A stretch of 21,663 nucleotides of DNA, taken from the NCBI GenBank assembly GCA_002455655.1, contig DKLF01000004.1:8355-30017 (forward strand), written 5' to 3'. The position numbers and the translations under genes are program-made. Origin of the DNA: Oscillibacter sp. UBA6647. GTDB lineage: Bacteria > Bacillota > Clostridia > Oscillospirales > Oscillospiraceae. The number at the start of each line of letters is the position of its first letter. The first letter of the stretch is position 1. The notes under the pieces were generated by a model. It made no database searches and was not told the DNA's origin. It saw only the letters and a list, made by a program, of their open reading frames with translations. Shown here piece after piece: positions 1 through 5,266 of this stretch.

Positions 1-27
1 AAAAAGAGGAAAAGTACGGATTTCATA

Positions 28-56
28 TTGAAAAAATGCGCGCCTTGTCGTACAAT
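28..56 (+). promoter_or_regulatory. sigma-A type promoter of the rarD-rsmD-coaD operon
   Basis: TTGAAA at 28-33 and TACAAT at 51-56 are separated by exactly 17 bases, close to the vegetative consensus. Transcription would start near 63 and leave a leader of about 45 bases before the rarD start, with a small GGCC/GGCC hairpin in it. No other promoter is evident before the next terminator at 2681, so this one probably drives the whole first operon. Confidence 0.65.
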
Positions 57-108
57 TGTAAAATATAAAATTTAAGCGGCCTGTGGGCCGGGAGGGACAG
101 GCGAGGAC

Positions 109-1002
109 ATGAAAAGGGGCGCGTTGTATGTGGCGGCATGTTATGCCGCTTGGGGAATTTTGCCCCTTTTTTGGAAAACACTGGGAGCGGTGGACTCCGT
201 ATATGTGCTGTCGGCCCGGATTTTTTGGTCCATGGCCATGATGCTGCTTTTGCTGACAGTCCGGCGGGAGTGGGGCTGCGTCCGGGAGGTGCTCGGCAGG
301 CGGAGCGAGACGCTGCGCCTTGCCGGAGCCGGAGTGCTGATTACGGTGAACTGGGGCCTTTATATCTGGGCGGTCAACAACGCCCACATTCTGGACGCCA
401 GCCTTGCCTATTATATGATGCAGCCCCTGTCGGCTGTTTTGGGAACGGTGCTGTTCCGCGAGCGGTTGACGCGCTTGCAGTGGTTTGCCACGGCGTTGGC
501 GGCGACGGGCGTTGTAATCGCCTCGTTCCGCTTTGGCGTGTTTCCCTGGGTGGCGGTGGTGATCAGCGGAAGCTTCGCGCTGTACAGCGCGGTGAAAAAG
601 ACGGTGAAGACGGATGCCAATGCGGCCCTCTTTATTGAAACCGCCGCCGTGACGCCGCTGGCCCTTCTCTGGATTGCGGTGGCGGATGCCCGGGGCGCCG
701 GGGCCATGGGCGTGCTTCACGGGGCGCAGTGGCTGTTGCTGCCTCTTGCCGGAGTGGTGACCACGATTCCGCTGATGCTGTTTGCCATTGGCATCCGAAC
801 CACGTCCTTATCCCTGTCCGGCGTGCTGATGTATATGAATCCCACGCTGCAGCTTTTGCTGGGCGTGCTGGCGTTTCACGAGGAATTTACTCTGACCCAC
901 GGGATTTTGTTCGGCTTCGTGTGGACAAGCCTTGCAATTTTCCTGATTTCCGACCATTTGAAACGGAAAAAAACGATGAAGGAGAGCGAACCATGCGAGT
1001 AA
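109..1002 (+). CDS. rarD: RarD-like EamA/DMT-family permease
   Basis: This 297-residue polytopic membrane protein belongs to the drug/metabolite transporter superfamily, RarD branch, and would export a small metabolite across the cytoplasmic membrane; the substrate is unknown for this subfamily. The N-terminal residues (ALYVAACYAAWGILPLFWK) are the characteristic RarD opening, where a first helix carries the W-G-x-x-P-x-F/Y-W-K signature. About ten hydrophobic segments follow, arranged as two EamA halves, and a basic tail (KRKKT) ends the protein. Length matches the family (about 290-300). The ATG at 109 follows purine-rich GGGAGGG and GCGAGGAC stretches. The gene is first in the operon, and its last 10 bases overlap the start of rsmD, implying translational coupling. 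No oddities are visible. The family call is secure; the transported compound is not inferable. Confidence 0.88.
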   Translation: MKRGALYVAACYAAWGILPLFWKTLGAVDSVYVLSARIFWSMAMMLLLLTVRREWGCVREVLGRRSETLRLAGAGVLITVNWGLYIWAVNNAHILDASLAYYMMQPLSAVLGTVLFRERLTRLQWFATALAATGVVIASFRFGVFPWVAVVISGSFALYSAVKKTVKTDANAALFIETAAVTPLALLWIAVADARGAGAMGVLHGAQWLLLPLAGVVTTIPLMLFAIGIRTTSLSLSGVLMYMNPTLQLLLGVLAFHEEFTLTHGILFGFVWTSLAIFLISDHLKRKKTMKESEPCE

Positions 1003-1559
1003 TCACCGGCTCCGCACGGGGCAGACGGCTGAAAGAACTGGAGGGCATGGATACCCGCCCCACAACCGACCGGGTGAAGGAGGGCATGTTCAGCGCCCTG
1101 CAATTTGAAATTGAGGGGCGCAGGGTTCTGGATCTGTTTGCCGGAACCGGCCAGCTTGGCATCGAAGCGCTGAGCCGCGGCGCGGCAAGCTGCGTCTTTG
1201 CGGACCGGCGGGCCGACGCGGTGAAGCTGATCCGGGAAAATCTGAAGGTCACGGACCTGACCGACCGGGCCAGAGTGGTGACGGGGGACTCTTTGGAGAT
1301 TTTGTCGTCCCTGAAGGAAAAGTTCGATTTGATTCTTCTGGACCCTCCTTATGAGGCGGGGCTGCTGGAGGAGGCACTGGAGCGCATTGTCAGGTTTGAC
1401 ATTTTGACGCCCCATGGTATAATTGCGGCGGAGGCTCCTGCCGAAAAAATTCTGCCGGAGCCGGCGGCCCCCTATCGGATGGGCCGCACCTACCGCTACG
1501 GGAAAATTGCCGTGACGCTTTTCCGCAGAGCGGGAGAGAGCGAGGAATCGGCCACATGA
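993..1559 (+). CDS. rsmD: 16S rRNA (guanine966-N2)-methyltransferase RsmD
   Basis: RsmD methylates G966 of 16S rRNA with S-adenosylmethionine, acting on the assembling 30S subunit. The 188-residue product opens with MRVITGSARGRRL, the standard RsmD start. The SAM-binding motif I, VLDLFAGTGQLGIEALSRGA, lies at about residues 45-63, and the catalytic DPPY tetrapeptide at 117-120 positions the exocyclic amine of guanine. The start at 993 is chosen because it gives the family N-terminus and follows AAGGAGAG; the open frame extends further upstream, but only inside rarD. It overlaps rarD by 10 bases and the coaD start by 4 (ATGA). rsmD-coaD adjacency is conserved across Firmicutes, which supports both calls. 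Confidence 0.94.
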   Translation: MRVITGSARGRRLKELEGMDTRPTTDRVKEGMFSALQFEIEGRRVLDLFAGTGQLGIEALSRGAASCVFADRRADAVKLIRENLKVTDLTDRARVVTGDSLEILSSLKEKFDLILLDPPYEAGLLEEALERIVRFDILTPHGIIAAEAPAEKILPEPAAPYRMGRTYRYGKIAVTLFRRAGESEESAT

Positions 1560-2056
1560 GAACAGCGATTTGCTCCGGCAGCTTCGACCCCATTACTCTG
1601 GGACATTTGGATATTATCAGAAGGACGGCGGCCTGCTTTGACACGGTTTGGGTCTGCGTCAGTCCCAACGCGGCGAAGAAAAACCAGATGTTCTCTCCAG
1701 AGCAAAAGCTGCGGCTGGTGGAGGCGTCGATTGCGGAATACCCCAATGTGCATGCTGAGCTGTGGTCCGGCCTTTTGGCGGATTATGCAGTCCGCCACGA
1801 CGCGGACATCATCGTTAGAGGTGTGCGCAACGGCACGGACTGGGACATGGAACGGGAGCTTGCCCGCATCAACGAGCATCTTCGTCCGGGGCTGGAGACG
1901 CTGCTTTTGCCCGCAGCGGCAAAATATGAACATTTCAGCTCGTCCATGGCCCGGGAGATGATTCGCTATGGACAGCCTCTGGAGGAGTATCTTCCTCCTG
2001 CGGCGGCCGAGCTGGTGCGGAAGATGAGAGAAGAGACGAACGAAGAGGGAGCGTGA
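1556..2056 (+). CDS. coaD: phosphopantetheine adenylyltransferase CoaD
   Basis: CoaD transfers AMP from ATP to 4'-phosphopantetheine, the fourth step of coenzyme A synthesis, in the cytosol. The 166-residue length is typical. The nucleotidyltransferase signature T-L-G-H is at residues 14-17, within SGSFDPITLGH. The conserved RGVRNGTDWDMERELARIN block, which binds substrate and ATP, sits mid-protein, and the ATP-binding serine motif appears as FSSSMAREM rather than the usual YISSS. The start codon overlaps the rsmD stop in an ATGA arrangement, so the two are translationally coupled. The gene ends five bases before the preferred start of the next one. There is nothing else unusual, and the call is firm. 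Confidence 0.96.
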   Translation: MRTAICSGSFDPITLGHLDIIRRTAACFDTVWVCVSPNAAKKNQMFSPEQKLRLVEASIAEYPNVHAELWSGLLADYAVRHDADIIVRGVRNGTDWDMERELARINEHLRPGLETLLLPAAAKYEHFSSSMAREMIRYGQPLEEYLPPAAAELVRKMREETNEEGA

Positions 2057-2061
2057 AGCCG

Positions 2062-2607
2062 ATGGCCAACAATACAAATGATGTGAGCCGCCTGATCGAT
2101 ATGCTCTACGAGCAGGTCGAAGACGCGAAATCCCCGGCGCTGAAGCCCAATATGAGTATGGTGGACCGGGATGAGCTGTTGGATTTGTTGGACGAGCTGC
2201 GCGCCCAGCTTCCCATCGAAATCAAGCGGGCACAGGAGCTGCTGGCCGCCCGGGACAAATTCGTGGAGGATGCAAAACGGGACGTGGAGCGTATGATGCG
2301 TCAGGCGGAGCTGGAGGTCAAGGCCAAGGTGTCCGACAGCGAGGTTCTCACCGCCGCCCGCCAAAAGGCACAGACCATCGTCAGCAACGCCGAAGAGCGG
2401 TCCAAGCGCCTTTATCAGGTGGCCAACGAATATGCCGAAGATGCACTGGCCCGTACGGAAGAGGCCATCTCTATGGCGCTGGACGAAGTGAAGCAGTCCC
2501 GCATCCGATTCCGCAGCGTCTCTGCCAACAAGATGCAGGAGCAGCGCCGCCGCTTGGACAATCCCGACGAGGGGAAGGACGGCGATCCCCAGCAAGAGGA
2601 ACCCTGA
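2062..2607 (+). CDS. coiled-coil protein resembling V/F-type ATPase subunit H/B
   Basis: This is a soluble, highly charged protein of 181 residues (184 if translation starts at the GTG at 2053, which overlaps the coaD stop). It is almost entirely predicted helix. A heptad-rich central part, from about residue 60 to 150, is full of Ala, Glu, Lys and Arg, as in the stator-stalk subunits of rotary ATPases. The N-terminal SRLIDMLYEQVEDA and the ELLDLLDELR segment look like a small helical module; the C-terminus is polar and disordered. There is no membrane anchor and no nucleotide-binding motif, so the common label 'ATPase' reflects coiled-coil similarity, not shown activity. Homologues next to coaD are widespread in Clostridia and their role is unknown. 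I prefer ATG 2062 because AGAGGGA lies about 11 bases upstream. Confidence 0.75.
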   Translation: MANNTNDVSRLIDMLYEQVEDAKSPALKPNMSMVDRDELLDLLDELRAQLPIEIKRAQELLAARDKFVEDAKRDVERMMRQAELEVKAKVSDSEVLTAARQKAQTIVSNAEERSKRLYQVANEYAEDALARTEEAISMALDEVKQSRIRFRSVSANKMQEQRRRLDNPDEGKDGDPQQEEP

Positions 2608-2837
2608 AAATTTGTGAGAAGTCACAATAAGAACACATGGAAATTTACACCAATTCCCCTATCTGGTGTGTGAGTCTTCAAAAAAAGTTCCCCAACACAA
2701 CATGTTGTGTTGGGGAACTTTTTTGATTTATGTCAACAAATGCAACTCTTTGGAACATCTGTTTCAAAATACAGAAATTTTGACAAAAGTTGGCAAAAGA
2801 ACCTGATTTCATCCACGCAGAGATTCCAAAAAACCTC
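2608..2837. other. AT-rich spacer between the first operon and the dcw promoter
   Basis: No gene is visible here. Apart from the palindromic terminator at 2681-2724, it holds two small hairpins: TTGTGA/TCACAA at 2612-2627, and ACACCA/TGGTGT at 2647-2669. It also has a lone TTGACA at 2779-2784 with no matching -10 element. The rest is featureless AT-rich DNA. Confidence 0.6.
2681..2724. terminator. perfect 44-bp palindrome, bidirectional intrinsic terminator
   Basis: Every base from 2681 to 2702 pairs with 2703 to 2724. The arms begin with six A, then GTTCCCC and AACACAACA, and the mirror arm ends in six T. As RNA this gives about an 18-20 bp hairpin with a CATG tip followed by a U run, in either direction. 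It closes the rarD-rsmD-coaD operon and insulates mraZ. Confidence 0.85.
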
Positions 2838-2866
2838 TTGCAATTCCATGGAAGTTTGATTATACT
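2838..2866 (+). promoter_or_regulatory. sigma-A type promoter of the dcw cluster
   Basis: TTGCAA at 2838-2843 and TATACT at 2861-2866 are separated by 17 bases. The predicted start of transcription, near 2873, is only a few bases before the four MraZ boxes. This is the expected position of the main cluster promoter upstream of mraZ. Confidence 0.75.
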
Positions 2867-2876
2867 CAGAGATGCG

Positions 2877-2916
2877 AGTGGGGATAAGTGGTGATAATAG
2901 GTGACCAGTGGTGAAT
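2877..2916 (+). promoter_or_regulatory. MraZ operator: four 10-bp direct repeats
   Basis: Four consecutive decamers read AGTGGGGATA, AGTGGTGATA, ATAGGTGACC and AGTGGTGAAT. Each carries a GTG(G/A) core on the same face of the helix. MraZ is known to bind GTGG-type direct repeats at about 10-bp spacing upstream of its own gene in Bacillus, Mycoplasma and E. coli relatives. The boxes lie just downstream of the predicted start site, consistent with autorepression of the cluster. The third copy is the most degenerate. Confidence 0.75.
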
Positions 2917-2959
2917 AGTTCACCTCAATCCCACAAAATGAAGGGGAGGGACCGCGCCG

Positions 2960-3376
2960 ATGACGGGAACCAATCAGCACACAATCGACGCCAAGGGCCG
3001 TCTGGCCATCCCCGCCAAGCTGCGGGAGGAGCTGGGAGACGTATTTTACGTCACCATCGGCCCCGATCCCTGCCTGACCATTTATTCCGACGAGAGCTGG
3101 GCGCGGCTGACCGAGAAATTTGAGGCGCTGCCCTATTCCAAGGCCCGCGCCCTGCGCCCGCTGTTTTCCAACGCCGTCCGCTGCGAGCCGGACGGGCAGG
3201 GCCGCATCCTGATTCCGCAAAAGCTGCGGGAATACGCCCGCCTGAAGAAAGACGTGTCTGTCATCGGCGTAAGCTCCCGTGCAGAAATTTGGGACAGCGC
3301 CACATGGCAGGAGTTGGAGAAGCAGGAGCTGGAAAGCGGCAACATGCTCTCCGCCATGGAAGAGTTGGATTTCTGA
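2960..3376 (+). CDS. mraZ: transcriptional regulator / division protein MraZ
   Basis: MraZ is an AbrB-like DNA-binding protein that forms rings and represses the dcw operon it heads. The 138-residue product has the two swapped-hairpin domains expected. The first contains HTIDAKGRLAIPAKLREELG at about residues 7-26, and the second contains VRCEPDGQGRILIPQKLREYA near residues 73-93; the D-x-x-G-R signature appears in both. The ATG at 2960 follows AAGGGGAGG with about 10 bases of spacing. Upstream are its probable operator repeats at 2877-2916, and downstream rsmH starts one base after the stop codon. Length and order match the family, so the call is firm. Confidence 0.95.
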   Translation: MTGTNQHTIDAKGRLAIPAKLREELGDVFYVTIGPDPCLTIYSDESWARLTEKFEALPYSKARALRPLFSNAVRCEPDGQGRILIPQKLREYARLKKDVSVIGVSSRAEIWDSATWQELEKQELESGNMLSAMEELDF

Positions 3377-3377
3377 T

Positions 3378-4316
3378 ATGGAGTATTTGCATAAGCCCGT
3401 GCTGCTGAACGAGAGCATTGAGGCATTGAACATCCGTCCCGACGGAATCTACGTGGACGGGACCCTAGGCCGCGCCGGGCACTCAAAAGAGATTGCCCAA
3501 AGGCTGACAACCGGGCGGCTGATCTGCATTGACCGGGACGGGGCCGCCATTGACGCCGCGAAGGAGCGGCTGGCCCCTTGGCTGGACCGGGTGACGCTGG
3601 TCCGGGGCAATTTTTCCGAGCTTGCGGAGATCCTGAAAAGCTGCGGCGTTTCCGCCGCGGACGGATTGCTGTTTGATCTGGGCGTGTCGTCTCCCCAACT
3701 GGACGACGCGGCCCGTGGGTTTTCTTACATGCATGATGCGCCGCTGGACATGCGGATGGACGTTTCCGCCCATCTCACCGCCCGCCGGGTGGTGAACGAG
3801 TGGAGCGAAGCCGAGTTGCGGCGCATTCTTTATGACTATGGCGAGGAGCGGTACGCGCCCGCCATCGCTCGGGCCATTGTCCACGCAAGAGAGGACAGGC
3901 CTGTGGAAACCACTCTTGAGCTGGTAGAGCTGATTAGGTCCGCCATGCCGTCCAAGGCCCTTAGGGAAAAGCAGCACCCCGCCAAGCGGAGTTTTCAGGC
4001 CGTCCGCATCGCCGTCAACGGCGAGTTGGATGCGCTGGAGCCCATGGCCGAGGCTGCCGCGGAGGCCCTTGCCCCCGGGGGAAGGGTGGCGGTGATTACG
4101 TTTCATTCTCTGGAAGACCGTATTATCAAGCGGGCCTTGCTGGCGCAGGCCCGGGGCTGCACCTGCCCGCCGGAGTTTCCGGTGTGTGTTTGCGGCAATA
4201 AGCCGAAGCTGAAGATTCTGACCCGCAAGCCCATTGTCCCAAGCGAGGAAGAGCTGGCGGAAAACCCCCGCGCCCGCAGCGCAAAGCTCCGTGTGGCGGA
4301 GAAATGCGGGCCGTGA
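3378..4316 (+). CDS. rsmH: 16S rRNA (cytosine1402-N4)-methyltransferase RsmH
   Basis: RsmH (MraW) adds the N4-methyl group to C1402 in the decoding centre of 16S rRNA. The 312-residue protein starts MEYLHKPVLLNE, the family opening. The SAM-binding loop DGTLGRAGHS is at residues 27-36, LLFDLGVSSPQLD lies in the middle, and RVAVITFHSLEDRIIK near the C-terminus is the second signature. A Cys-rich CTCPPEFPVCVCG segment precedes the end, as in homologues. The ATG at 3378 is one base past the mraZ stop. The reading frame is open upstream, but that part is the mraZ 3' end in another frame. Second gene of the cluster, as in most bacteria. Confidence 0.96.
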   Translation: MEYLHKPVLLNESIEALNIRPDGIYVDGTLGRAGHSKEIAQRLTTGRLICIDRDGAAIDAAKERLAPWLDRVTLVRGNFSELAEILKSCGVSAADGLLFDLGVSSPQLDDAARGFSYMHDAPLDMRMDVSAHLTARRVVNEWSEAELRRILYDYGEERYAPAIARAIVHAREDRPVETTLELVELIRSAMPSKALREKQHPAKRSFQAVRIAVNGELDALEPMAEAAAEALAPGGRVAVITFHSLEDRIIKRALLAQARGCTCPPEFPVCVCGNKPKLKILTRKPIVPSEEELAENPRARSAKLRVAEKCGP

Positions 4317-4345
4317 CGGCGCGGAATGCGAAAGGAGCGGACGGT

Positions 4346-4519
4346 ATGAGGCCTAGATTTGAGGAGATTTATACCCAGGGAACTCTGACTCAAACGGAGA
4401 TTTGGGTGGACCATGAGACGGGCGTACACTATTTGTTCCACCGCAACGGCAGCGCGGCGGGCTTAACGCCGCTGCTGGACCGGGACGGGAGCCCGGTGCT
4501 TGCGGAAAAGGAAGATTAA
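4346..4519 (+). CDS. small DUF6440-like protein
   Basis: A 57-residue protein lies between rsmH and ftsL. The start at 4346 has a good AAAGGAG ribosome site 8 bases upstream; a longer frame reaching back to 4304 would overlap rsmH and lacks such a site. The sequence has the pattern F-E-x-I-Y, then IWVDHETGVHYLF, then a G-L-T-P-L-L-D-x-D-G-x-P-V block, which I recognise from the DUF6440 family of Clostridia. It reads as a small beta-rich domain with no signal peptide, membrane helix or cysteine. The function is unknown. Its place in the dcw cluster suggests co-expression with division genes but does not prove a division role. An intact frame, a good ribosome site and family resemblance make it a real gene rather than chance. 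Confidence 0.68.
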   Translation: MRPRFEEIYTQGTLTQTEIWVDHETGVHYLFHRNGSAAGLTPLLDRDGSPVLAEKED

Positions 4520-4590
4520 AGGGATGGGATTCCCTTAAAAACGCGCAAGGCGCGAGATGTGTGAAGTACAAAGGATAGGAGGGATGGGGC

Positions 4591-5154
4591 ATGGCGGCTG
4601 CGGCAGCGCGGGATTTGCGCTATCCCCGGCGAGGGGCGACAGACGGTAATTTGGCGTATGATCTGGACTTTGAGCTGCGGGAGCGCCAGTTGTCCCACGC
4701 GGGGGAATTGCCCCGGCGGCGAGAGGAGTCCGCGCCTGCCCCGCGGGTGCGCTCTGCCACTTCGGTGCAGGTCCGGGAACGGCAGAACATTTCCTTTCTG
4801 GCGGTGCTGAGCTTTGGCGTCGTGGCGGCGCTGGCGGTGATGACGCTGCTGTGCTACGTGCAGCTTACAAGCCTGTCCAGCGATGTGGTGGCTTTGAACA
4901 AGGAACTGTCCCAGCTTCAGACCGAAAAGGTGATTCTCACCGCGCAATACGCCCAGATGTTCGATTTGGGCACGGTGAAAAAGGCGGCGGAGTCCGCCGG
5001 CATGGCCAAGCCCGGAAGCGGGCAGACCTATTATCTGGACCTGAGCGGCGGAGACAGCGCCGTGGTTTACAAGGAAAAAGAGGCGGGACTGCTGGAGCGG
5101 CTTGTGACCTCGCTAAACCACGGCGTTTACGCAGTGGTGGAATATTTCGACTAA
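4591..5154 (+). CDS. ftsL: FtsL-like bitopic cell division protein
   Basis: FtsL is a single-pass protein that pairs with DivIC/FtsB and FtsQ/DivIB in the divisome and activates the septal synthase. The 187-residue product has a long, Arg-rich cytoplasmic N-terminus (about residues 1-66) and one transmembrane helix at about 67-90. A short extracellular leucine-rich coiled coil follows (VVALNKELSQLQTEKVILT, about 99-117), and then a tail ending in LNHGVYAVVEYFD. Sequence similarity in this family is weak, so the call rests on topology and on the place between rsmH and the penicillin-binding protein. The ATG follows AGGAGGG with 7 bases of spacing. It is longer than a typical FtsL (about 100-120 residues), mainly through the cytoplasmic extension. 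Confidence 0.8.
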   Translation: MAAAAARDLRYPRRGATDGNLAYDLDFELRERQLSHAGELPRRREESAPAPRVRSATSVQVRERQNISFLAVLSFGVVAALAVMTLLCYVQLTSLSSDVVALNKELSQLQTEKVILTAQYAQMFDLGTVKKAAESAGMAKPGSGQTYYLDLSGGDSAVVYKEKEAGLLERLVTSLNHGVYAVVEYFD

Positions 5155-5174
5155 GACGCAATACAGTGAACAGG

Positions 5175-5209
5175 GGGAGTAAGAAGGAGGACCGCTCCTT
5201 CTTACTCCC
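5175..5209 (+). other. 15-bp perfect hairpin between ftsL and the PBP gene
   Basis: GGGAGTAAGAAGGAG at 5175-5189 pairs perfectly with 5195-5209 around a five-base GACCG loop. No T run follows, so it is not a classical terminator. A second small hairpin, GACGC/GCGTC, lies at 5223-5237. The pair could slow polymerase, set an mRNA processing point or partly attenuate. The left arm also buries a decoy AAGGAG. Confidence 0.6.
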
Positions 5210-5266
5210 TGAACATTACCGGGACGCGAAAAGCGTCGAGCATCGTTTTCAGGATGGAGGATATCA

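Noticed and set aside
2779..2784. TTGACA as the -35 of the dcw promoter
   Set aside because: No -10 element lies 16-18 bases downstream; the TTGCAA/TATACT pair further down fits better.
4516..4540. Terminator between the DUF6440-like gene and ftsL
   Set aside because: The AAGGGA/TCCCTT stem has only six pairs and no T run.
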